Source: Pseudomonadota bacterium (GTDB taxonomy: Bacteria > Pseudomonadota > Gammaproteobacteria > Burkholderiales > Burkholderiaceae_F). Taken from it: a stretch of 39,651 bases of DNA. Shown here piece by piece: positions 1-9,960 of this stretch. The notes below the pieces were generated by a model. It worked only from the letters and a program-made list of their open reading frames with translations, did no database searches and was not told where the DNA came from. Position 1 is the first letter of the stretch. Each line of letters begins with the position of its first letter. The stretch spans positions 1 through 39,651 of the forward strand of contig JAKCCX010000018.1 in the NCBI GenBank assembly GCA_021838715.1. The letters are read 5' to 3'. The translations under genes and the position numbers were made by a program.

Positions 1-59
1 TCCGATCTCTCGATGTCGACCACCGCGCCGATGCACTGAACGATTTGTCCGTTTGCCAT
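1..59 (-). CDS. atpD: ATP synthase F1 subunit beta, N-terminal fragment (partial)
   Basis: Only the first 19 codons lie in the window; the gene continues past the left edge. The reading begins MANGQIVQCIGAVVDIE, the usual start of bacterial AtpD (the catalytic beta subunit of the F1 head). It follows atpG on the same strand after a gap of 65 bases, the standard position in the atp operon. Too little is visible to judge the catalytic part. Confidence 0.9.
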   Translation of the reverse strand, partial: MANGQIVQCIGAVVDIERS

Positions 60-124
60 GTTGTCCCTCAGTTCAAAATTCTTGTATCCGTCCGAACGCG
101 CCGAAGCCCTGCGGCGCGCCTCGG

Positions 125-1006
125 TCAGGCGACCGCCGCGCTGCCGCCCACGATCTCCGAAATCTCCTTGGTGATGCCCGCCTGCCGCGTCTTGTTGTAG
201 ACGAGCTGCAGTTCACCGATGAGCTTCTTCGCGTTGTCCGACGCGGCCTTCATCGCAACCATCCGGGCGCTCTGTTCGGAGGCCATGTTTTCCGCCACCG
301 ATTGGTAGATCAGCGCTTCGACGTAGCGGGTCAGCAGTTCGTCGACCACCTTGCGCGCCTCCGGCTCGTAAACGTAGTCCCACGAGTGGCTGCGGCGCTC
401 TTCCTCGGTCTGCTGCAGCCGTTCCGCGGAAAGCGGCAGCAGCTGCTCGAACATCGGCTCCTGCTTCATCGTGTTGACGAAGCGGGAATACGCCAGATAG
501 ACGGCGTCGAGCTTGCCTTCGGCATACGCGTCCAGCAGCGGCTTGATCGGCCCGATCAGCTTGTCCAGATTGGGCTTGTCGCCCAGGTGGACGACCTGGG
601 AAATCACATCGGCGCCCAGGCGCTGCAGGAATCCCAGGCCCTTGGCGCCGATCGCGGCCCCCTGGAAGCGGACGCCGTCCGCCTCCCATTGCCGGAAACG
701 GCCGAGCAGCAGGCGCTGCACGTTGGTGTTGAGACCGCCGCACAGGCCTTTGTCGGTGGAGACGAGGATCAGGCCAACCCGCTTGTTGCCCTGGTGGTGA
801 ACCAGGAACGGGTGGCGATACTCCGGGGTCGCCAGCGCCATGTGCGCGGCGATGTTGCGGATCTTGTCGCCGTACGGACGGTGCGCGCGCATGCGATCCT
901 GCGCGCGCCGCATCTTCGAGGCGGCGACCATTTCCATCGCCTTGGTGATCTTGCGCGTGTTCTGCACGCTCTTGATCTTGACGCGGATTTCCTTGGTGCT
1001 GGGCAT
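125..1006 (-). CDS. atpG: ATP synthase F1 subunit gamma
   Basis: The 293-residue protein is the central rotary stalk that turns inside the alpha3-beta3 head and couples proton flow to ATP synthesis. The N-terminal helix ([20 protein letters not shown], about residues 13-32) and the C-terminal helix near [18 protein letters not shown], which form the rotor coiled coil, are both present, as is the GLCGGLN motif. Length fits the proteobacterial family. It lies between atpA and atpD, 43 bases after atpA, and is presumably made from the atp operon transcript. Identity is secure. Confidence 0.97.
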   Translation of the reverse strand: MPSTKEIRVKIKSVQNTRKITKAMEMVAASKMRRAQDRMRAHRPYGDKIRNIAAHMALATPEYRHPFLVHHQGNKRVGLILVSTDKGLCGGLNTNVQRLLLGRFRQWEADGVRFQGAAIGAKGLGFLQRLGADVISQVVHLGDKPNLDKLIGPIKPLLDAYAEGKLDAVYLAYSRFVNTMKQEPMFEQLLPLSAERLQQTEEERRSHSWDYVYEPEARKVVDELLTRYVEALIYQSVAENMASEQSARMVAMKAASDNAKKLIGELQLVYNKTRQAGITKEISEIVGGSAAVA

Positions 1007-1049
1007 CGGGAAGCCTTCTCTTGATTACGCTGTCAGGTCGTCCCGTGGA

Positions 1050-2591
<1,542 letters not shown>

Positions 2592-2613
2592 CGAACCACT
2601 CCGGATTGGAATA

Positions 2614-3150
2614 TCACGCGGTCAACTGAATGCGCAGGCCGTCCAGACGGGCGCGCACCGAGTTGTCCATCACCCGATCGCCGACGGTGACCCGCACGCC
2701 ACCGATGAGGCGCGAGTCGACCCGGACTTCAGGCTTGAGTTGAAAGGGAAACTTCTTGGCCAGCGCGCCCACGAGACCGTCGACCTGCGCCGGCTCCATC
2801 GGGTACGCGCTTTCGATCAGGCAATCCGCGATGCCGTCCGCTTCGTTCTTGCGGCTGCGGACCTGCGCGGCGATCTCCGGCAGCGCGACCACCCGATCGT
2901 TTTCAACGGCGATGCGGAGCAGGCCCGCGACCGTCTCGGGCAGCTGCGTTCCGGTCAGGCCGGCGATGAGGTCGATCCGCTGCTGCGGCGTGAGCCGGGG
3001 ATCGCCCAGCGCCTCCGCCACGTCCGGCTGCGAAGCGACCTCCGCCAGCGCATCGAGGGCCGGCAGCCATTCCGCGGTTTTTCCCTGGGCTTGCGCCGCC
3101 TCGAAGAACGCTTCGGCGTAGGGACGTGCGATCGTGGAAAGTTCGGCCAT
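2614..3150 (-). CDS. atpH: ATP synthase F1 subunit delta
   Basis: The 178-residue protein is the peripheral-stalk subunit that joins the top of the F1 head to the b subunits. It opens [19 protein letters not shown], the typical delta/OSCP start, and ends with the [21 protein letters not shown] region found at the C terminus of the family. The start lies 3 bases after the atpF stop, which suggests translational coupling in the atp operon. Confidence 0.96.
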   Translation of the reverse strand: MAELSTIARPYAEAFFEAAQAQGKTAEWLPALDALAEVASQPDVAEALGDPRLTPQQRIDLIAGLTGTQLPETVAGLLRIAVENDRVVALPEIAAQVRSRKNEADGIADCLIESAYPMEPAQVDGLVGALAKKFPFQLKPEVRVDSRLIGGVRVTVGDRVMDNSVRARLDGLRIQLTA

Positions 3151-3153
3151 GGC

Positions 3154-3624
3154 TTAGAGCTGCTGCTGAAGTTGCTCAAGCAGCGCCGCGTGCGTCCGCG
3201 CGTCGACTTCCCGCTTGAGAATCTGCTCCGCGGCGGCGACCACCAGAACGGCCACCTGGTCGCGCAGTTCGGTGCGCGCACGCACAAGCTGCTGCTGGGC
3301 CTCGGACTTGGCCGCGGCGATGAGCCGCTCCGCCTCGACCTGCGCCTGCGCCTTGGCCGCCTCGACGATGGCCTGGGCGCGCTTCTCGGTGTCGATGATG
3401 ATCAGCTGAGCCCGGGCCTTGGCGTCGGATTCGAGCTGGGTGATCTTGCGGGTCGCTTCGCTCAGGCTGCGCGTCCCCTCTTCGGCCGCGGCAAGGCCGT
3501 CGGCGATCTTCTGGCGACGCTCGTCGATTGCGCGAATGAGCGGCGGCCAGATGAACTTCATCGTGACCCAGCCCAGGATGATGAATACGATCGCCTGGAC
3601 GATTAACGTTGCATTCAGATTCAT
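3154..3624 (-). CDS. atpF: ATP synthase Fo subunit b
   Basis: The 156-residue protein is the membrane-anchored peripheral stalk. One N-terminal membrane segment (about residues 6-28, around [20 protein letters not shown]) is followed by a long charged, alanine-rich helix that forms the dimeric coiled coil. Length equals the usual 156 residues. It lies 89 bases after atpE and directly before atpH, as expected in the atp operon. Confidence 0.96.
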   Translation of the reverse strand: MNLNATLIVQAIVFIILGWVTMKFIWPPLIRAIDERRQKIADGLAAAEEGTRSLSEATRKITQLESDAKARAQLIIIDTEKRAQAIVEAAKAQAQVEAERLIAAAKSEAQQQLVRARTELRDQVAVLVVAAAEQILKREVDARTHAALLEQLQQQL

Positions 3625-3713
3625 GGCAAATCCCGTTTCGAACTACATGCCGGCAGGCTGGGCGGCGGAAGTGACCGCCGCGGCGCCCGACATCAGCGGG
3701 TGGCGAGCACCCG

Positions 3714-4016
<303 letters not shown>

Positions 4017-4874
4017 TCAATGCGAAGCGTGCGATTCCTGCGCCTGGCCGAGGTAGACGAGCGTCAGCATCATGAAAATGAACGCCTGCAGAACGATGAT
4101 CAGGCACTCGAACAGCGCCCAGACCGCGCCGCCGACGAGCTGCATGCCCATTCCCCACACGGTCGCCGTGCCGCCGAGCATCGCCAGCAGGAAAAACAGC
4201 AGTTCACCCGCATACATGTTGCCGTACAACCGCATGCCCATCGACAGCGTCTTGGAGAAGTATTCGATGAGGTTGAGACCGCAGTTGGCGATCGCCAGCG
4301 CGACCGCGCCGATCCAGGTGAGCGGATTGGCCGTCAGATGGACGCGGCCGAACGGCGCGACGAACAGGTCGCGGACGAAGCCGCCCGGCCCCTTGATCTT
4401 GAATCCGTAATAGAACGAAAGAACCAGTACGCCGACCGACATGCCGAGCGGGACGTTGGCGTCGGCCGTCGGCACCGGGCGGAAATGGCCCGCGCCGAGC
4501 GCGCCCGCCAGGCGGGGGATCGCGTCAACCGGCAAGACGTCGAGCGCGTTCATTACCGTGCCCCAGCAGAACACGGTGAGCGCCAGCGGCGCGGCGTAGC
4601 GGCGGTCGCCGGGCACCAGCGCCTTGGCGGACTCGTCGACCATTTCGACCAGCATCTCGACGAAGGCCTGCATGCGGCCGGGGATGCCCGAGGTGACGCG
4701 GCCCGCGACGACGCGCAGGCTGATGAGCGTGATCGCGGCGGTGATCAGCGAAACGCTGATGGTGTCGAGGTTGTATACGGACGGATCGAAAAGCCCGTGC
4801 TGCGTCCCTGTCGCCAGGTAGTGCAGGTGGTGCGAGATGTATTCGGTTCCGGTAACCGCGCCGTCGGTAGCCAT
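4017..4874 (-). CDS. atpB: ATP synthase Fo subunit a
   Basis: The 285-residue polytopic membrane protein forms the proton half-channels beside the c ring. The essential arginine of the fourth helix is Arg215 in SMGMRLYGNMYAGE, and the final helix motif LIIVLQAFIFMMLTLVYLGQA is intact. It lies between atpI and atpE, in the normal order. The start MATDGAVTGTEYISHHLHYL resembles other betaproteobacterial AtpB proteins. Confidence 0.97.
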   Translation of the reverse strand: MATDGAVTGTEYISHHLHYLATGTQHGLFDPSVYNLDTISVSLITAAITLISLRVVAGRVTSGIPGRMQAFVEMLVEMVDESAKALVPGDRRYAAPLALTVFCWGTVMNALDVLPVDAIPRLAGALGAGHFRPVPTADANVPLGMSVGVLVLSFYYGFKIKGPGGFVRDLFVAPFGRVHLTANPLTWIGAVALAIANCGLNLIEYFSKTLSMGMRLYGNMYAGELLFFLLAMLGGTATVWGMGMQLVGGAVWALFECLIIVLQAFIFMMLTLVYLGQAQESHASH

Positions 4875-4923
4875 CGGTATGTCTTATTGCGTCTTTTTCC
4901 GTTGCTGTCGCCGGGTGCGCAAT

Positions 4924-5295
4924 TCAGCGCCGCCAGGCCATGGCAAAGGGTTGTGCCAACAAAACGGCGCAGACCGATCCGATCAGCGCCGGCCAATTTA
5001 CGTGTTTCACGCTCCAGACGATCAGCACCAGGATGCCGCCCGTCAGCGCGATCTTGGCGAATTCGCCAAGCAATAAAAGGAGAAGGCTTCCGAACGCCGC
5101 CGATGCGCCGCTCTCCGGCTTCGCTTTCCGCAGCACCCCCCAAAGCGCCATGTTCCCCGCGAACACGGCATTGGGCACCACGCAGGCCGCCCCGCCGAGC
5201 ATCGCGCCGAACGCCGCATGGCGCCCACCCAGCAGACCCGCGACGAGCGCGGCGCACATGGCGACCCCGAATTGCACTGCGACGACCCGGAACAT
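4924..5295 (-). CDS. atpI: ATP synthase accessory protein I
   Basis: The 123-residue membrane protein has four predicted membrane segments, including the LGGAACVVPNAVFAGNMA segment and FGSLLLLLLGEFAKIALTGGIL, typical of AtpI. In other bacteria AtpI helps assemble or stabilise the c ring and is not essential. It is the first gene of the atp operon, 49 bases before atpB, with a promoter-like sequence about 70 bases upstream. Sequence conservation in this family is low, so position in the operon is a large part of the evidence. Confidence 0.88.
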   Translation of the reverse strand: MFRVVAVQFGVAMCAALVAGLLGGRHAAFGAMLGGAACVVPNAVFAGNMALWGVLRKAKPESGASAAFGSLLLLLLGEFAKIALTGGILVLIVWSVKHVNWPALIGSVCAVLLAQPFAMAWRR

Positions 5296-5369
5296 ATTCC
5301 GGCGCTACTTCCGGCGCGCAACTTGCCTGCACGCAGCCGAAAGCGACCGCCCCCCTCCAAAACCCGCGG

Positions 5370-5399
5370 ATTCTACTTTGCCGTACGGAATTGGGTCAA
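5370..5399 (-). promoter_or_regulatory. sigma70-type promoter for the atp operon
   Basis: On the minus strand TTGACC (5394-5399) and TAGAAT (5370-5375) are separated by 18 bases, close to the TTGACA/TATAAT consensus. The start point would be near 5363, some 70 bases before the atpI start codon. It lies in the parB-atpI gap, so it would drive the atp operon separately from parAB. No experimental support is available here. Confidence 0.5.
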
Positions 5400-5445
5400 G
5401 TTCTATCCAAACTTGTGGCGGCTTGTCCGGTCCGGGCGCCGGCAA

Positions 5446-5462
5446 CGTCGGGAATCCCGACG
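5446..5462 (-). terminator. hairpin after parB, possible terminator
   Basis: CGTCGGGAATCCCGACG forms a perfect 7-bp stem with a 3-base loop just after the parB stop codon. No run of U follows, so it is not a classical intrinsic terminator. It may instead protect the 3' end of the parAB transcript or weaken read-through into the atp operon. Confidence 0.35.
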
Positions 5463-5463
5463 C

Positions 5464-6327
5464 TCAGTCCTCGCCGGCGTCTCCGCGCAGCGCGTCGATC
5501 AAGCCCTGCAGCTGATCGAGATCGCCGTAGTCGATGACCAGGCGCCCCGCTCCGCCGCGACCGGCATGGATCCGCACCTGCGTCGCGAGGATGTCCGACA
5601 GCTCTTCCTCCAGCCGTAGCAGGTCGCGGTCGCGCGCCGGCCCGGCCTTGCGCTGCGCCGGCGGCGCCGACGCCCGGCGGACGAGTTGCTCGGCTTGCCG
5701 TACGGAATAGCCGCGCGCGGCGATTTCATGGCCGAGGCGGATCTGCATTGCCGGGTCGACCGCGAGCAAGGCGCGCGCGTGGCCCATGTCGAGGATGCCC
5801 GCCATGAGCTGGTCCTGCACCGGCTGCGCGAGCTGCAGCAGGCGCAACAGGTTGGTGGTGGCGCTGCGCGAGCGGCCGATCGCCTCCGCCGCCTGTTCGT
5901 GGGTGAAGGAGAATTCGGCGACCAGGCGCTGGACGCCCTGCGCCTCTTCCAGCGGATTGAGGTCTTCCCGCTGGATGTTCTCGATCAGCGCCATCGCCAG
6001 CGCCGCTTCGTCGGGCACCGGCTTGATCAGCACCGGCACTTCGGTCAGGCCCGCGATCTGGGACGCGCGGTAGCGGCGCTCGCCGGCGATGATCTCGTAG
6101 CGGTCGCCGTCAACCGGTCGGACCAGGATGGGCTGGATCACCCCCTGGCGGCGGATCGACTCCGCGAGTTCCGCCAGCGCCTCCGGCTGCATGTGGGTAC
6201 GGGGCTGGTACTTCCCGGGCTGCAGGCGCGCGACCGGCAGGGTCTGCGGTGCCCCGGCGGGCGCTTCGATGGGTTCCGCGCCGAGCAGCGCATCGAGGCC
6301 GCGGCCCAATCCTTTGGTACGTTTCAT
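5464..6327 (-). CDS. parB: chromosome partitioning protein ParB (parS-binding CTPase)
   Basis: The 287-residue protein is a chromosomal ParB: it binds parS, loads onto DNA as a CTP-dependent clamp and works with ParA to segregate the origin. The N-terminal ParB/Srx domain contains GERRYRA at about 82-88 (CTP-binding motif), followed by the helix-turn-helix segment EQAAEAIGRSRSATTNLLRLL and a C-terminal dimerisation region. It starts 4 bases after the parA stop, and two parS sites lie 3.5 kb upstream, so the system is complete in this window. Confidence 0.97.
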   Translation of the reverse strand: MKRTKGLGRGLDALLGAEPIEAPAGAPQTLPVARLQPGKYQPRTHMQPEALAELAESIRRQGVIQPILVRPVDGDRYEIIAGERRYRASQIAGLTEVPVLIKPVPDEAALAMALIENIQREDLNPLEEAQGVQRLVAEFSFTHEQAAEAIGRSRSATTNLLRLLQLAQPVQDQLMAGILDMGHARALLAVDPAMQIRLGHEIAARGYSVRQAEQLVRRASAPPAQRKAGPARDRDLLRLEEELSDILATQVRIHAGRGGAGRLVIDYGDLDQLQGLIDALRGDAGED

Positions 6328-6331
6328 GGCA

Positions 6332-7102
6332 TCAGAGTGTTTTTACGCGTTCGACCATCTCGGCCCCGAACTCGACGTACGCCGTGGCGCCGCGCGACGC
6401 CCGGTCGTAGACCACGCCCGGCGTGCCATAGCTCGGCGCCTCCGCCAGGCGGACGTTGCGGGGAATGACGGTGCGGAACACCTTGTCGCCGAAGTGCGAT
6501 TCGAGCTGCTCGGAAACCTGCTGCTGCAGCGTGATGCGCGGGTCGAACATCACGCGCAGCAACCCGATGATCTTGAGCGCGGGATTGAGGTTGGCATGGA
6601 CGCGCTTGATGGTGTTGACCAGGTCGGTCAGCCCCTCGAGCGCAAAATATTCGCACTGCATCGGAATCACGACCCCATGGGCCGAACACAGGCCATTGAG
6701 GGTCAGCAGCGACAACGACGGCGGGCAGTCGATGAGGACGAAATCGTATTCGGCCTCGACCGCGCGCAGCGCATCGCGCAGGCGCGCTTCGCGCTGCGGC
6801 AGATCGACGAGTTCCACCTCGGCGCCCGCCAGTTCGCGATTGGCGCCCAGCACGTCATACCCGCCGCGCTGCGAGCGCGCGCGCGCGCCGGCGATGTCGG
6901 CCGTGCCGATCAAGACCTGATAGACGGACGACTCGAGCGACCGCTTGTCGACGCCGCTGCCCATCGTTGCATTGCCCTGCGGATCGAGGTCGACCAGCAG
7001 CACGCGCTGCCCGTGCACCCCCAGGCCCGCGGCCAGATTGACGGCCGTCGTCGTCTTGCCGACGCCACCCTTTTGATTTGCAATGCAAAAAACCTTGGCC
7101 AA
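6332..7102 (-). CDS. parA: chromosome partitioning ATPase ParA (Soj)
   Basis: The 256-residue P-loop ATPase has the deviant Walker A motif KGGVGKT at residues 11-17 and the Walker B region YDFVLIDCPPSLSLLTLN. It lacks the N-terminal helix-turn-helix of plasmid type Ia ParA proteins, as expected for a chromosomal Soj-type protein. It follows rsmG by 18 bases and precedes parB by 4 bases, so mnmG-rsmG-parA-parB looks like one transcription unit. Confidence 0.97.
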   Translation of the reverse strand: MAKVFCIANQKGGVGKTTTAVNLAAGLGVHGQRVLLVDLDPQGNATMGSGVDKRSLESSVYQVLIGTADIAGARARSQRGGYDVLGANRELAGAEVELVDLPQREARLRDALRAVEAEYDFVLIDCPPSLSLLTLNGLCSAHGVVIPMQCEYFALEGLTDLVNTIKRVHANLNPALKIIGLLRVMFDPRITLQQQVSEQLESHFGDKVFRTVIPRNVRLAEAPSYGTPGVVYDRASRGATAYVEFGAEMVERVKTL

Positions 7103-7120
7103 ACGATTTCCTGGATGAGG

Positions 7121-7831
7121 TTATGGTTTTTCCGCGCCGTCGGGCCGCATCAGGACCAGGTGGCGTTGTTCGGCGAGCCGGGGAACGCGGAGTGTAACCG
7201 TCCGCAGGACGCGGATATCGGCAGGCAGCTCGGCAAGCTCCTGTTCCGGGTACTTCCCTTTCATCGCCGCCCAGGTTCCGCCGGGGCGCAGGAGACCGCG
7301 GGAGCAATCGACGAAGTCGCGCAGCGAGGCAAACGCCCGCGACACCACCAGATCCTGCGACGGGATGTTGGCATTGTCCCGCACGCCCAGCCGCGCGTGG
7401 CGCACCTGGACATTGGCCAGTCCCAGTTCCATGCGCACCTGGTGCAGGAAGGCGCATTTCTTTTCGACGGCGTCGACCAGCGTGCACTGCCACGCCGGCC
7501 GGACGATGGCGAGCGGAATGCCGGGCAGGCCGCCGCCGGCGCCGACGTCGAGCACGTGCAGCGGCTCCGGGTAGCCGAGTTCGTCCAGCGGGGCGACGAT
7601 GGCCAGGCTGTCGAGGATGTGATGACTGAGCGCCTCGTCTTCGGAGCGGATCGCCGTGAGGTTGTGCACCCGGGTCCAGCGGCGCAGCAACGCCACGTAG
7701 CGCAGCAGGCTTGCGCCCTGCGCTGCGGTCACGGCGAGCCCGAGTTCCGCCCGCGCCAGGTCCGCCAGCGCCAGGGCGGCGGCGGACTCGGGGCCCGTCG
7801 GCACCGGCTGCGGCGCCTGCGCCGCGTTCAT
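7121..7831 (-). CDS. rsmG: 16S rRNA (guanine527-N7)-methyltransferase RsmG (GidB)
   Basis: The 236-residue protein methylates N7 of G527 in 16S rRNA using S-adenosylmethionine. The SAM-binding motif [10 protein letters not shown] is at about 95-104 and is preceded by the family motif NLTAIRS. The ATG at 7829-7831 was chosen because it overlaps the mnmG stop in an ATGA (7828-7831), a sign of translational coupling; the same frame stays open far upstream inside mnmG, but no family similarity is seen there. Gene order mnmG-rsmG-parA-parB is common near origins. Confidence 0.95.
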   Translation of the reverse strand: MNAAQAPQPVPTGPESAAALALADLARAELGLAVTAAQGASLLRYVALLRRWTRVHNLTAIRSEDEALSHHILDSLAIVAPLDELGYPEPLHVLDVGAGGGLPGIPLAIVRPAWQCTLVDAVEKKCAFLHQVRMELGLANVQVRHARLGVRDNANIPSQDLVVSRAFASLRDFVDCSRGLLRPGGTWAAMKGKYPEQELAELPADIRVLRTVTLRVPRLAEQRHLVLMRPDGAEKP

Positions 7832-9762
7832 GGCGCCTCGGACCGCGCCGGCACGCGGCTCGCGCGCTTGAGAAAGACCAGCAGCAAGGAAATCGCCACC
7901 GGCGTGACGCCGGAAATCCGGCTGGCCTGGCCCACCGTCTCCGGGCGCTGCTGCTGCAGCTTCTGCCGGACCTCGATCGACAGGCCGCGGACCGTTTCGT
8001 AATCGAAGTCGGGCGGGATCCGCGTCGTCTCGTGGTGTTCCCGGCGCGCGATCTCCACCTGCTGGCGGGCGATGTAGCCATCGTACTTCGCCGCCGTCTC
8101 GAGTTGCTGCACCACCACCGTTCCCAATTCCTCGGGCGGCGGCACCCAGGCGTCGCCCTCCCCCTCCTCCGTCCGCGGCCGCAGGCTCGCCAGCGCCGGA
8201 TAGTCGACGCCGGGACGCTTGAGCAGGTCGTACAGGGTGTATTCGCGCTCCAGGGCCTTGCCGAAGACCTGCTGCGAGCGCACCGCATCCAGCACGCGCG
8301 GATTGACCCAGGTCGACCGCAGGCGCTCGAGTTCGCGCGCGATCCGGTCGCGCTTGGCGCAGAAGGCATTCCAGCGCTCGTCGCCGACGCAGCCCAGCTC
8401 GCGCCCGATTTCGGTCAGGCGCGCGTCGGCGTTGTCCTCGCGCAGGCTGAGGCGGTATTCCGCCCGGCTCGTGAACATCCGGTACGGCTCGGTCACGCCG
8501 CGGGTGGTCAGATCGTCGACCAGCACGCCGAGATACGCCTGATCCCGGCGCGGCGCCCACGGCGCCCGCCCGCTCGCGCGCAGCGCGGCGTTGATGCCCG
8601 CCAGCAGGCCCTGGGCCGCCGCTTCCTCGTACCCGGTGGAGCCGTTGATCTGGCCGGCGAAGAACAGGTTCGCGAGGGCCTTGCTCTCCAGGGACGCCGT
8701 CAGCCCCCGGGGGTCGTAGTAGTCGTACTCGATCGCGTATCCCGGGCGCAGCAGGTGCGCCTGCTCCAGACCGCGGATCGAATGGACCATCGCGAGCTGC
8801 ACATCGAACGGCAGGCTGGTGGAGATCCCGTTGGGGTAGATCTCGTGCGTCGCCAGTCCCTCGGGCTCGAGAAAGATCTGGTGCGAATCCTTGGCGGCGA
8901 AGCGGTGGATCTTGTCCTCGATCGACGGGCAGTATCGCGGCCCCACCCCTTCGATGACGCCCGAGTACATCGGCGAGCGGTCCAGATTCTCCCGGATGAG
9001 CTCGTGCGTGCGGGCGTTGGTATAAGTGACCCAGCAGGGGCGCTGCTCCGGGTGCTCGGCGGCATCGCCGAGGAAGGAAAACACCGGCATGGGATCGCGG
9101 TCGCCCGGCTGCTCTTCCAGCACGGAGAAATCGATGGTCCGGCCATCGATCCGCGGCGGCGTTCCGGTCTTCAGGCGTCCCTGGGGCAGCCGGAGCTCGC
9201 GCAGCCGATCCGCCAGCCGGATCGACGGCGGATCGCCGGCCCGCCCGCCCGAATGCCGCTCCAGGCCGATGTGGATCAGGCCGTTGAGAAAGGTGCCGGT
9301 GGTCAACACGACCGTCCGGGCGCGATAGCGGATTCCGGCCTGGGTGATCGCGCCCACGACCTGGTCGCCCTCCACCAGCAGGTCGTCGACGGCTTGCTGG
9401 AACAGCAGGAGGCCGGCCTGGTTTTCGAGGCGGCGGCGAATCGCGGCCTTGTAGAGCACGCGGTCCGCCTGCGCGCGCGTCGCCTGTACCGCCGGACCCT
9501 TGGATCGATTGAGGATGCGGAACTGGATTCCGGCTTCGTCGGTGGCGCGCGCCATGGCGCCGTCGAGCGCATCGAGTTCCTTGACCAGGTGTCCCTTGCC
9601 GATTCCGCCGATCGACGGATTGCAGGACATCTGACCCAGGGTCTCGATGTTATGCGTCAGCAGCAGCGTGCGCGCGCCCATGCGGGCGGCCGCCAGGGCC
9701 GCCTCCGTGCCGGCGTGACCGCCACCGATGACGAGAACATCGAACTGAGTGGGGTACTCCAT
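7828..9762 (-). CDS. mnmG: tRNA uridine-5-carboxymethylaminomethyl modification enzyme MnmG (GidA)
   Basis: The 644-residue FAD protein works with MnmE to modify the wobble uridine of several tRNAs. The dinucleotide-binding motif [10 protein letters not shown] begins at residue 13; the [16 protein letters not shown] and GFRN-like [21 protein letters not shown] blocks typical of GidA are present, as is the C-terminal YDGYIARQ region. Length is slightly above the usual 625-635. It is the first gene after the parS sites. Its partner gene mnmE is not in this window. Confidence 0.97.
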   Translation of the reverse strand: MEYPTQFDVLVIGGGHAGTEAALAAARMGARTLLLTHNIETLGQMSCNPSIGGIGKGHLVKELDALDGAMARATDEAGIQFRILNRSKGPAVQATRAQADRVLYKAAIRRRLENQAGLLLFQQAVDDLLVEGDQVVGAITQAGIRYRARTVVLTTGTFLNGLIHIGLERHSGGRAGDPPSIRLADRLRELRLPQGRLKTGTPPRIDGRTIDFSVLEEQPGDRDPMPVFSFLGDAAEHPEQRPCWVTYTNARTHELIRENLDRSPMYSGVIEGVGPRYCPSIEDKIHRFAAKDSHQIFLEPEGLATHEIYPNGISTSLPFDVQLAMVHSIRGLEQAHLLRPGYAIEYDYYDPRGLTASLESKALANLFFAGQINGSTGYEEAAAQGLLAGINAALRASGRAPWAPRRDQAYLGVLVDDLTTRGVTEPYRMFTSRAEYRLSLREDNADARLTEIGRELGCVGDERWNAFCAKRDRIARELERLRSTWVNPRVLDAVRSQQVFGKALEREYTLYDLLKRPGVDYPALASLRPRTEEGEGDAWVPPPEELGTVVVQQLETAAKYDGYIARQQVEIARREHHETTRIPPDFDYETVRGLSIEVRQKLQQQRPETVGQASRISGVTPVAISLLLVFLKRASRVPARSEAP

Positions 9763-9844
9763 GCGCCGCCTGCTCTATTTGCAAAATCCCGTCGCAAATT
9801 TCCGTTGCGCGCTTCTCCTCCCCGGGAAAGGAGGACGGCATGAA

Positions 9845-9860
9845 TGTTTCACGTGAAACC
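9845..9860. promoter_or_regulatory. parS site 1
   Basis: TGTTTCACGTGAAACC matches the bacterial parS consensus TGTTTCACGTGAAACA at 15 of 16 positions. It lies in the yidC-mnmG gap, 27 bp from a second copy and about 4.7 kb from oriC. It should be a loading site for the ParB encoded at 5464-6327. Confidence 0.95.
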
Positions 9861-9871
9861 ATGCATCGCAA

Positions 9872-9887
9872 TGTTTCACGTGAAACA
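9872..9887. promoter_or_regulatory. parS site 2
   Basis: TGTTTCACGTGAAACA is a perfect 16-bp palindrome identical to the parS consensus. Centre-to-centre distance from site 1 is 27 bp. No other full match was seen elsewhere in the window. Confidence 0.97.
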
Positions 9888-9904
9888 TCCGGATTCCGGA
9901 TCGA

Positions 9905-9948
9905 ATCCACCCCGAACCCGACCACGGCAGGCCGGCCCCGGGGTGGAT
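9905..9948 (-). terminator. hairpin after yidC, possible terminator
   Basis: ATCCACCCC (9905-9913) and GGGGTGGAT (9940-9948) are perfectly complementary 9-base arms separated by 26 bases, starting 12 bases after the yidC stop. The loop is GC-rich and no U tract follows, so termination would be weak or would need Rho. It separates the yidC group from the parS sites. Confidence 0.35.
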
Positions 9949-9960
9949 CGGCAGCCTGCC

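Noticed and set aside
4999-5014. parS-like half site (GTTTCACG) inside atpI.
   Set aside because: Only one half matches; the second half lacks the palindrome.
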